Source: Trebouxia sp. TZW2008
Taxonomy: Eukaryota; Chlorophyta; Trebouxiophyceae; Trebouxiales; Trebouxiaceae
DNA length: 26,823 bases
Assembly: GCA_002118135.1 (NCBI GenBank)
Contig: BDIU01000442.1
Coordinates: forward strand, 1 to 26,823
Reading direction: 5' to 3'
Position 1 is the stretch's first letter. Each line of letters opens with the position of its first letter. Below, piece by piece: positions 10,501 to 22,500 of this stretch. Position numbers and translations under genes: made by a program. The notes beneath the pieces are model-generated. The model saw only the letters and a list, made by a program, of their open reading frames with translations, ran no database searches and had not been told where the DNA came from.

Positions 10501-13500
10501 TGCAACTTGACAGTCATTGCCGCTGGCAACCTTAAGAATAATGTGTCTTGAGTTTGCCAAGCTGTGATTCAGATAATGCATTCTTGCAGCCTGATGTTCA
10601 CGGCCACACCTCTGCACACGCTTTGCACTTTGCAAGCCGTCACTGCTGCAACTCTTCTTCTCAAGTTGACAGAGTCTTGTCAATTGGGCTTTGCCGTTCA
10701 ACATCTCACTGGCAGGATCTTCTAATTACGAGGTCAGCCTGTGGAGTGGCAGCAAATATTCAAGCGCAGTGGGTGTGTTGAAGGCCCTGAACCCCTGCCC
10801 TACATTGGCACTGCAGGTTTTGAGCTTCTGTTTGAGAGCACTTGCATCCAGGGTACCTGAGTCAAGGGTCATGATTGTTGCAGGGCAACATCTCGCTGGC
10901 AGGTCATCCTTTGGGACCAATGGCAAGGTCAACCTGTGGGACTTCAAGCGCAGCAGGTGGGAGGTGGTGAAAGCCCTGAAGGATGTCCCCACCGGTGCTG
11001 CACTTTCTGAGCGTCTCTAGATGCAAGCATCTGGAACCAGGTCACCTGATGCATGTTTTATAACTTTTGCAGGGCAACATCCTGCTGGCAGGTCATGCCA
11101 ACGGTGAAGTAAACATGTGGGAGTTCAAGCGCAGCGGGTGGGAGGTGGTGAAGGCACTAAAGGATGCCCACACCAGCCCAGTCACCTCAGCTACATTTGT
11201 GGAGGGCAGCAGTCAACTGGCCATCACGGGTGATGCCAAGGGCCGCCTGGTGTCACACAATGTGTCTGCCTACCTCAGCATCACCTCCATCTTTGCTGGT
11301 GAGAGCTTATTCTGGACATATGGGCCAGCATGACCACAATGTTACAGCACATCATTCAGAAAAGCAACATGCACCAGCAGCAGCGTTCAAAGTCTTTGTA
11401 TTGATGCACTGACATTGTGTGCATGGCAACTCAAGCTCAACTATATGTATGCTGTGGGTAGTGAATATGCATGCGCCTCTGTCACCCGTTGTCTCACCTG
11501 GCAACATCTTTCTGAAAGTGCAGCTTCTCTTTTTCGAGCGCAGGAGTAGCCAGCCATACTTGGGCTACTGGTTTGTGATTTGCCCTACACCTTGCAACAT
11601 CATTCTTACTGTGCGGATTTTGTCTTTTTGCTGCAGGCAGGTTGAGCAGGAGTAGCCAGCCATGTGTGCTGCTGGAGGGCAATCAACTAGGGCCTGTCTG
11701 CTGTGTGCTGCCCCTTTTGTCTCCTCGCATCCCTGCCCCTGAGGCTTCTGACCAAGGCCGACCCCAATCACCACAGGTGCCGCGACATGCGCAATGCAAT
11801 GACGACATTTCCTGCCATGCTTTTGACCAGCTGAAGAAAGGATTGCTTGACTTGTGTTACATAGCCTGCAAAACATCGAAGCAAACATGCTGTCCTCTGT
11901 TAGTACAGTTTCTTTCTTTCAACAGGTGCGTTTCCAGGAGCGCCGAGCAAGCAGATTCCCGTTGTTACAGCCCATCAGCATGCAATGCAAAAATTCAGTG
12001 TACAAAGGGCACTTGTTGAGCAATTTCACGTACACAATGCAGAATCTAGGCATGCCTGTCAGGTTCCAACTGTTCATACACATGCTGCGTGGAGCTGACA
12101 ACAGTAGACAAGGCAGGTGCAGAGCTGCCTGACCTCGTTTTGGTGATTTCCAGCCTCCAATTTTGAAATGCTTCATGTGTCACCTACAAGGCGTTGCACA
12201 CTTTATTTCTGATGATGCCAAAAGCCTGCAACAGAGGCAGAACACCAGTGAACCTGCAACAGCTCAGCTGGCATGTCTGACTGCAGGAGCCTGTCAGTGT
12301 GTATGAGGGATTGTTTCTGGCAGCAACATTGGGTGGCATGCTCATAGCTCGTGCCACGCCAGACGGCCGACTCAGTGTTTTACACAATCTGGCCCGCCCT
12401 CCTGATGCCCGGCAGGGGTGCCTTCCCTACCCCACCTGGCGTCCCTCCACCCTACCCCACTCAAGTGCTCAAGCCAAGTACAGCTTCTCAGTCACAGCAC
12501 CTTTGCACTGCATGATGCTGAGACTCTGCAAAATTCTGGTGCACATCCTGTCATCAAAAACATGTATTGATTTTTGCAAGGCAAACATTCTCACCTACCT
12601 CAAACATGATAAAGTTTTGTGGCACTGAACAAGCACAGCATCACGAATTTTGCCAAGGTAGAGAGCCTTGTGGTAGGCAGAAAGCTTGTTGTAGACTTCA
12701 TGCAACAGTAATACCGCAAATGACTTTGTGGCTGCAACTCACCAGGCAAGCGCCATCTGCTGTGTTGGCGCTAGCATGGGAGAAGAAGATCTACCTGATG
12801 GATGTCCCTCTGACAGGGCTGCCTGGTGCAGCCCCACCTGAGCCTGGCACCGGCAGGGGCCCTTCTGCACCATCCCCAGCCAGAGTGCTCAAGTCCTGGG
12901 ATCTAGAACACATAGTAAGAGTACCTCAAAGCATGTAGCTTTGGATTCACTGCCCTATACTACAAGTATATTTAGTGTTAAAACGCTAACAGCAGGCAAA
13001 TTGCACAATGCCAGAGCAGGAGCTGCAGCACAACCAGCAAAAAGTGCTTAGCTTCTGTAAGCTGAGCCAGTCAGCTTCAAACACTGTGCCCTTGTCAAGC
13101 TGCATCATCACTGTATCTTGGGATACATACAGCATGCAGACTGGACGCGTCATCCAAGATTTTTATGGTCTCTGTGAGATTGAAGCAGGACGTGCTGACT
13201 TGTAGCATACAACCTCAAAAGAGCCATCTACCACAACAATGCTTAGCATCTGACCTCATTTGTGGGCATCCTACATCTGACCAAATGATAAGTGTAGTGC
13301 AAACCCAAGTTGATACTGTGACGGTACCACACTGTCTCATAAGGAGGAACAACCCTGCGCCATACTCAGTTGCTGGGCAGTGTAGACTCTACAAAGACAT
13401 TGCCACAAAGGAAGGGCCTGGTGCAGGTGGTTGGGGTGAGCTGGGCAAATGAGCAGGCTCTGGCTGTGGTGACTGAGCAGGGGCCGCGTACCCATGTGCA

Positions 13501-16500
13501 CTTGTATGACTCATCAGGTGGGCTGTGTGCCAATGTGATGCTTGACATTAAACAACCCTAGGAGGATGAGGATGAACAATTCTGTCTGTTTGACTGCCCC
13601 ATACACAGTGTTACCAGACTCTTCGCTTTGTTTGCTTCAGCCTTTCATCAGCGGGCTACTCCCCGTTTCAGACAAAATCAGCTGCCTTTGGTTGTCAGGC
13701 ACATTCAGCTGTGCTCTCAAGACATCAAGTCCAACAAGTTGCATCTGCCTTTGTCCTTTGGACTGTAAAGTCTATTGATCAATTGAACGAACCTGAGCTC
13801 AGCGCTGAATCTGCTGTACTGTGACCTAAGCAGCAACAGGCTGATCAGCACTGCGTGTAGTGCTGCAATTTGCGGCTCAGTCGCTCCTGCACCAAAGTGG
13901 AATGATGACAGACATACTGTGAGACAAGACAGTGCACAGCTTACGTTCCATGTCACTGCAAAGCAGGATACGTTGCAAAGACTGTGTGACATGCAGGCAG
14001 CAATGTCAAGGAAAGAGTGGTTTTTGAGGACAGCCTGGTGGGCTCCCAGAACATTGTCAATTCTCAGGGCATCCCGGAGCAGGCTTGCCACACAGCCCTG
14101 GCACACACACCAGACCGCCTGCTCATGCTTGCCTTCCAAGGTCAGCACCTTTCTGCAATATCTCATCCTTGTGCCACAGCTGCACGTGCCTCAACATTCA
14201 TCAAGATGTCTCTGCTCATCGGCGTCTGGTCCATACATTGCTCCAACTGACTTTTTGATTGAGACCAAAACTTGTTTAATCAAGATGATTTGCATGAAGG
14301 TCAATTCAAGTCAGAACACAAAGTATCTGAGCCCCACCATTGTTTGTACATCCCATTTTGAGCTGCTTTTGGCTTGCAGCACCTTGAGTACCCTTGTCAA
14401 TGTCTCAGAGAGGACCTGTGGATTTACAGCTCAATGCACATTGTCAACTCCAACTGCTCACAGTGGCAGCTGTTTTAAAGATGTGCAGGAAGTCAGACAA
14501 TGCAATGCCTGCAAACAAAAGCATCAGCAATAAAGCAGTCAAAATGAGCTTTTACTCAAGCCTCAGTGTTGCAAACGCATGAAACAACACAACATGATGT
14601 CACACACTGGTGATTGTACACAGTGGTACTACACATGGCAATGCACAGTGTGATGAACTTATAAGTCATGTTTGCTTATGAGCAGGTGTGCGCAGCGGAC
14701 GGCTGCTGAGCTGGCAAGAGCGGCTTGCAGCCCTGCGGGACCTTGGGCTGTGGGAGCATGCCCTTTGGCTGGGCCTGCACATCTTCAATGCTGCTCACTC
14801 TCACGCGACCAAGGTCTGCCACTACAGCGCACCCGCATGAGATGCTCTGCACAAAGTACAGGCTTTAAAACGAGCTAAAGTTGTGTTTGTGCTGATCGCA
14901 CTTACCCTTGGGAAGGCTTGTGAGAAACCAGCTTGCATGGAAAAAAAGCTTGATTCGGCTAGGCAAAACGTATATGAGTCGCTTTTTTGTATTTTTATCA
15001 TTTGACAGTTGCCTTTGTTGTGCTTCTATCGCTGACCATACTGAAAGCAAGTTTGCTCACACTCGCAGGATGGAGTTGCAAAGCCTCAAAAGGGCGTCTG
15101 GAAACAGGATGGCATAGGGGCAGAGCCAGCTGCTGTTGGGACAGTTCTGGTGGCCCTCCTGCTGGGCTACTTGGACGCAGCCTTGGGGCATGCCCCTCCA
15201 GCAGAGGCTGATGCAGCTCATGACATGCAGGTATGCCAATCTGTGCTCATGACGCAAAATCTGCTTCCTCAAATGCAACTGCAGCCGGGCCATCACATGT
15301 GTAATTTGCGGCGGAGACATACATACTGCTGTTTCATCTTAATTCTTTTCCAAATCTGTCTTTCAGGCAAGTAGTGGGGCTGAGACTGCCATAGAGCTGT
15401 GCATCCTGATCAAGAGGGCAGAGGTGCTGTGGGAGGAGGTGTACCCCCGCTACCATGCCCACAACCAGCAGGGGCTGTTGCTGGACGCCCTGCTGCCCCA
15501 CATTCTGGCCTCCAAGCTGCCCTCCTTTCCCCCTGAAGTCATGCAGGTAATGCCCCTACCAAAGGGATGAAAACATAAATGCTTGACTCTTCTGAAATGC
15601 TTTCGTGCATGTGAAAAGTAAATGCCCATGACATTGAATGCACTCAGCAGCTTTGTTGAAGACATCAAGTACAGCTTTTGAGATGTTGTTGCTGGCATGG
15701 TGCAGGCACTGGTGGAGCACTTCAGTGCGAATGGGCAACCTGAGGCAGTGGAGCGCGCCGTGCTGCACATGGACATTGCCTCCCTGGATCTCAACCAGGT
15801 AGCCCTGTCTCCCCTGTCACAACCCGGCAACATCATCAACAGCAACACCAGCCACAGCAACGTTCAGCAGAGACATCTGCAACATCAGCAGTACGAAAAT
15901 TAGCCACAATATTGTTTAGCAGCAACATTGGCAATGGCAAAATGATCCAGTGTCACATCCAGCAGGGAGGTTAGCAGCACCAGCGGAACCATATGCAGCA
16001 CAGATGATGCTAGAAAAAGCTGTCATCATGTGCATCATCAGCAAGTGGTGCTATCAGTAAACACTGCAGTGTGGAATGCAATTGTGCTGCAAGGCAAGCA
16101 AGTGTATGCACATTATGCACTGCACTGCCTACTGTTGTGAGGCACAGCGCTCTGTGGCAATGCCCATGTAGTGCAGTTGGTCATCCTTACAGAGCATCAC
16201 CTGCTGACAGCTCGTTGCAAACCCAGACAAGATAGTATTGTTGCTCTGCAATGCGCTCTTCACAGCATTCTTCAGCTGGACATGACGTGCAGGTGTTGAC
16301 GCTGTGCCATGGCACACCCTGTTTGTACACTCTTGCCGCTTGAAACACCATATCTTATATCTCATGCTGAACCCTGCATACACCCTGTAGCATGGCAGGT
16401 GTCGAGGCTGTGCTATGTCACATTGTCTACCTTTACTTCTGTAGCTTCAAGTGGTGTGCAGGTTTTGCGATTATGCTGGCGATATGGCCTGCTGACCGCC

Positions 16501-19500
16501 CTGACCTACATTCTGAACCGCGGCCTGAATGACTACATGGGCCCCGCCGCCCACCTGCTAATGACCCTGCTGCTGCCCTCCAGCCCTGCTGCCCCTGGTG
16601 TTACTAAGGCTCATGGCTACAGGCTGCTGGTGTACCTGCGCTGCTGCCTCACAGGCTGCAGCTTTCCACCAGGTCAGCTCACAGCATGCATGCATCCTCT
16701 GGGCACTTTCTCAGGACAACCATGCTTCCAAGCAACTTGTTGTCCTGAGTGAAAATTTGGCAGTGTCACTGCATGCTAGCCATAAACACAGGCAGCTACT
16801 GCTTGTGAACGTGTACAAGCATGAAGCATCTCGCTATGCCCTTAGCTGGGTTTGTTGCTTGGCATGCGTCAAAGTGCCCAAGGGTGCAATGCATGGCGTC
16901 CTTTCAACTTCTCAATCTACATTGTTGCTGGCAGTCCATCTCCTTCTTATGCTCACCATGTCTTGAAATTCATGGAACAAAAGGCATCATCACTTATGCA
17001 ATCTTTGAGACACAGACACATAGTGCCTCATGTAAAATCTTGCAGGCAGTGGGGAGCTGTCAGAGGCTTTGCTGCCCTTAGTGAAGGCTCAGCTGCTGGC
17101 CTTCCTGGTGTACACCACACCCGCTCTGCTGCAGCGCCACCTGCAGGGGCTGGGGCAGCCTAGCCCCCCTGGAGCCCCTGGGGACCCTACTAACCAAGCT
17201 GAAGCAGATGCACAGCAGCAGCAACCTGACCTAGAGCAGCTGCTGCCGGGACCTTGCCCTGCCCTCAAACGCTTGGTGGCCTTTGATGCTGGTGAGTTGA
17301 GTGTGCGCCTGTGGGAAGCTCTGCATGCCTGCTTTGCGTGTGTTTGCAACATGTGCTATCGGGGATGCAGATAGGCAGTTGTTGTCACCTTGTCATTGGA
17401 TGTGCCTGGCTGTACAGACAAGGTGACATAGCTGCCTATGTGGCAAACTTGACTGTCAATATGCCAGATGGATTTTGAGGTAGGATGTTGGCAGGTACAC
17501 TTGCAACAGGACACGCAGGTGAGCTGAGGTGGCGGACTGTATCTCGTGCCATGACCGAGTGCCAAGCAACAGACTTTCCCTGCAAGTCCAACTCGGGCAT
17601 GGCAGATGTGCATGTGACTTGTACCCCCCCTTTCTATTTGTGCACATACAGTGTCTTGCCTGCAGTGTGGGCAGTAGTCAGGAATGCAAAAGTTCAGCAT
17701 CAATTGCTCAACGGCATTTGACTTGCAGATGCGGTGCTAGCGGTGCTTCAGCAGAGCTTGACAGGCTGGGAAGCACTGGAGACAGATCTGTTGGAGGCTG
17801 CCAATCTGCAACAGCAGGCAGCTGAGCTGGGTGAGCGAGTGCGCAGCGCCACTCAAGTCATTGTGGATGCTGTGCTGCAGTTGCTGGATGCTGGCGCCTT
17901 CAGGCAATGCCTGTGTGCATTGTCAATTGTGCTGGATCTTTAAGCAGTGTTCTTTTGCAATTTGGTTCTGCCTTCAACCTTGCCCTGTAGTCATTTGTGG
18001 ATTCATGTCTAATGCTCTTTGTCGATCTTCTACCAAGTCCATGCGCTGTGCGTAGCTAAGACAGACATGGTGAATTGTCATGTTGATCTCTGTGCGCCTT
18101 CTGCCGCTGCTTGTGCATGCCGCAGCAGTGAGAGAATCTGCAACAAGATGTTCAGGACAAAGCCTGCTAGCATCATTGTACCGCAGCATTGAGATGATGG
18201 CTCCCAGGCTTTGTCCTGAGCACCTTGCAGTAGTGCTCCCCTGAAAACTGCACTGCAACGCTCCAGATTGCAGGCTCCACACAGTACAAACTGAAACATG
18301 GCATTACGGGCAATATGTTGTGAGTGCGTGCGTGATTGCAGGCACACACATGATGGAGCAAACCACACAGCAGCGGCATTTGACTTCATCACAGGGCTTT
18401 TAGTTGAGGGCAGGGCCACAGCTGGGGCCCAGGCCACACTGAAGGTGCTATGTCATTTAGCTGACAGCCAGGGAGACGAGTCAGAGAGCTCCTTTGTGGC
18501 TGTGTTGCAGACTGCAGGCTTGCAAGGTATGCTGCATCAGAACTGTCCATTGCATTAATTTTTGTCTTCAGGCATCATGGCCACGTGTCAAAGTGTGTGG
18601 CCAAGTGCCGTTTGCAGCAGCAGGTCATCATGCACGAAGTCACTTTGTTTGTATGTACAGTCATTTGCAAGTCTTGTCAAAGCCACAATCACAATTCAAT
18701 CCCACGACGGCTTGGCTGCAGGCGAGGACATGCAGGCAGCGCTGCAAGTGGCAGAAGCAGCGGGATACCAGCAGGCAGTGGCGCGCGCACATTCACTGGC
18801 TGGCAGTTTCCTGCAAGCCCTGCGCTGCCTGCTCACCGCCACTTCACCGCCCGGTCAGCTGCCTTCCTCTCCTGCTCTGCCTTTGTTCAGCATCTGTCTT
18901 CAGCACATTGCTAGACAGGAGATCACGTGCTGTAATGGCATTGAGCTAAGACTCTTTGTGCAGCATTGCTCTCTATTGCATGACATGCAGGCAATCAGGA
19001 CATCAGGAGTCTGACCAGCTTTCAGCAGGTTTAAGAGATGAAGTTCACCACTTGTCAATGCAGCAGGTGTCCTGATGTGTTTTGCCACCTTTTGCATGCT
19101 CTTTCTACATTGCACGTGCTGTCAATGTCTCCCAGATTGGTGCCTGATGCTTTCACAGCAGGCCATGGGTTTTGCTTGGTGTTTCATTGAATCACATCTG
19201 CAAATAGCGTTGGCTCATGTCAAGCGCGAGGTGCCCATGTTCTCACATGAAGCCTAACTTCAAGCTCTGTGTCTGAAGGTGCAGCTGTGAAGTACATCAG
19301 AGATGTGTTGGATGAGGCTCAGATGCCGCCTGACAGAGCTCACGCCTTCAAAGAGGCTGTCCTAGATTCAATGGCGGACCTGACCCAGCTAGGACCATTC
19401 CAGGCAGCAGCCCTGGTGCTGGAACGGTTCCCTGAAGACCATGCTCATGTTGCGCAGTCACTGCAGTCCCAGCCTGAGCTGCAGTACCAGTACCTGCAGG

Positions 19501-22500
19501 CAGCAAGCCAGGTTAGACTGACTTTGTTGTGTGCAAGGTCACTGCTTTGATATATACAAAAGGGGGCTATGTTTGGTAGAACAGGTCAAACTGCTGTCAG
19601 TCGCCTAGGGCATTGCATCACTGCTGCTTCCACTGCTGTGCATAAGAGTGAAACAAGCTCAAGCTGCATCACTTACACACAGCTCTCTGCTGGGGTTCTG
19701 ACGAAGTTCTGAAACAGAATACAATATCTTCAGCAGTCACTGCAGCACCTGCGTGTCTGTCCCCTGCAGCACAGGGGCTAAATGGAGGGGACAGAGAGAA
19801 TCACAGGCGTGATTGCTGTTTGGCAATTTGCAGGAAGCGTATGCACCATTGCATCAGGAAACAAAAGCAACCTGCACGAGCCATAATTATATGTTTTGCA
19901 TTGAAAGTCTTCTGCATAGGGTATCTGCAGCAAACCCATGATTGCGCTATGTGTCTTGCAATCTTGCACAATGTTACAAGAAACTGCCAGCAATCAGAAG
20001 GCATCTGATGGCGCTGACTGCATCTATGTGTCCATGTCTAAGGGCGTGCAGGATGTTGCTACAGCTTGCAGAGCAGGTTGATGGCCAGCAAACTGCATGC
20101 AATCACTTGCAGGTCACACAGGCAAACTTGACTGTTGAGAGAGAAGTCAGAGGCACAGTCAAAGAGGCAATAGCATCAAGTGCAGCTGGGATACATGAGC
20201 AACTGCTGTCTCAAACAGCTATGTGCGAGCAGTTCATTGCACTCTTATGCCAATTTGAGGGTGGGGCTGTGCTGCCATTCCTGCAGAGCCATGACAGCTA
20301 CAGGTGATGCTTCCTGATGCCTTCATTTTGCCTGCAGCAACATGTATGCAACTCTCAGCTTGGTTGCTTCCCCACATGCAGCCAGCTGACATGCGTTGTG
20401 AAGGTCATAGTCACGACTGTGTCAACAGCACCCTGATGTTCAGTCTGTTTGCCCCACTGCCTGCATAGGCAAAGACCTGCTAGATGAGTTGGTGCTTCCT
20501 TGCTGCCTGGCCAAGTAAGGTGATGATGTTATGCAGAGTGGAGGCATGTTTGCCACACTGCCAGCGTTTTGAGGTGAATGATGCTCAGGCCTACTTGCTG
20601 GAGCGGTTAGGAGACATCGCAGCAGCCATCAAGCTGTACGTGAAGGACATCCAGCGCTGCAATGCTGCCCTCATACATGCCGTCTTGCAAGGGGAGCTGC
20701 AGCTGCCCAACATCACTGGCAGGTGCTGTGCATAGCTCTCCTCCCAAATGTGGCTGCGTTTGCCATTTTGGGTTTGGCACTCAGCAGCTCAAGTCTGCTT
20801 GCTTTCGCAGCATTTGCGTGTACATGTTTTGTTGCAGCGGCCTGAAGGTGAGAAGCTTCATCAAGCTTTCAAGTGATGTTTCCAACTAGGTATGACAGAG
20901 TGCAAGGGTTTGATCTTGTCTCCCGAGCTATTGCACAAGCATAAGGCATAGGCTTACATCACTGGTCAAGTTGCGACATACAGCATTTCAAATCGAGGTC
21001 AGAGCATCACAGAGTCTACCTTCATCTTATGCAAACATTGAATGCTCTTTTGCACACTGGCAACTTGCGCCTGCTGTCTGCCATTTATTCAAGCCCTTGA
21101 GACCAGTTTGCTGCCAATCGTCATAGCCACCTCAACACCCTGTTTCATGCTATCTCATCATGCTGCAAGCTCTGGAATCTGATGGGTCTGATGTTAGTTA
21201 TGTTGGCAGGTTGCGGGGCTACACGGGCTCAGCTTCCTTATTCTCCTACTCCTCAGGCAGCGCTTTGTTGCTTCGCCACCCCTCCAGCCCCAAGGCAGCA
21301 GAGCAGCATGACCAGGCGTCCCTGCTGTCAGCCCACCAGGCCCTCAGGGCAGGCGTGGCCCTATGCCAAAGACACTCTCTGGAGACCAGCCAGGAAATGG
21401 CGCACCAGCTTTGGTTTGACCTCCTGCAGGTCAGAGTCTTGATGCTCCTGCGTGCAAGTTTTGTGTTGCAAAGCACAGCGGGTATACTGCTTGCAACAGA
21501 TTCCAGCAACAAATGCAAGCCTTCAACAAGGATTGCATGTGGGAATGCACAGTGATGGTCATTGCGATTGATCTATGAACTTCAGCAAATTGGACTAGTG
21601 CTTCGTCGAAGCCAGCTGCTGCTCTGAGACCTTGCTCAGTCATGCAGCAGCCTATTGCCAACTGCAGCAATGTCATTGCGCCAGTCCCTACTTGTAGCTG
21701 TCAGCCGTCATTGCCCTTGATACATGGCATGTCATGGTGCAAGCGGCGGCTGTTGCGTGTGCAGTGCTATGTGCAGCAGCTTAGACAGATCAGGCAGGAT
21801 GCTCAGCAGACAGGGCAGGAGCCTCCTGCAGAACAACAAGCTGAGCCGAGCAAAAGTGGGGAGGCTGACTGGTCTCTGCTGTCCCCACGGAGAGACTTTA
21901 CTCACCTGCAACCTGAGCTAGCACTCATGCTGCAGCAGACTGTCTCAGGGCAGACACCTGCCATGGCGTCAACACAGGTGCACACCAATCAACTATCAGC
22001 AGCAACCCTGCTCTAGGTCTTGGCATGAGGCCCTGTGGGCAACAAGGTCCTGACAAACATGCATACCAGGCTCCTGGTTTTGCCATCATGCACAATGCTG
22101 AAAACCTCTGGCATCAGCAAGTATACATGCCTCTGTCCTAGATGTAGGCAACACCTGCTGTGCTTAGATGACGGTGCTGTGAGCGCCAAGCTACATGAGT
22201 GCCTTGTGCCACTTGCTTTCAGCTTCTGCCCAAGTCAGGGCTCACACAGCAACAAAGTCTGTTATTGTTGCAGGGCGAGAGGCTGATTGCACTGCAACAG
22301 GTCTTCACGGGCTTCATGGAAGAAGTGATCTCTGGCATGGCAGGCTACATTCCCTTGAAGGCAATTGGGCAGCGTATTCTGGCTGAATATAGCCGTCAGC
22401 ACTTTGGAGACTTCAGAGGCACCTTGCTTGGCCTGCTATCTGCCTACAATTACGAATCCAGCATCCTCACCACAGCCAGGTCAGCTCTTGCATACTTGCT

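Larger units (their letters stand above)
8453..14140 (+). other. VPS8: VPS8 beta-propeller (WD40-like) coding block, exons 3-11
   Basis: Nine short exons code for the propeller. In order they match plant VPS8 blocks: LRWGAEEWPEGG (8453-8567), VVGVGFSSGAMALLMP (9511-9650), ARVVQLGE...VTTMAFS (10325-10403), GNILLAGHANGEVNMWEF (11073-11298), CVLLEGNQLGPVCCVLPLL (11637-11776), LAATLGGMLIARATPDG (12287-12477), LALAWEKKIYLMD (12746-12914), VVGVSWANEQALAVV (13427-13517) and VVFEDSLVGSQNIVN (13997-14140). The intron phases agree at every junction. Exon 4 uses the weaker acceptor GTGTAG at 9505-9510; that choice is supported because only this start joins exon 3 in phase 0. The introns between exons 3 and 7 contain decayed exon copies. 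Confidence 0.88.

Noticed and set aside
15815..15970. Repeated CAAC/CAGCA units that might be a CRISPR-like or minisatellite array
   Set aside because: The units vary in length and sequence with no spacer structure. This is ordinary low-complexity intron sequence in a eukaryote.
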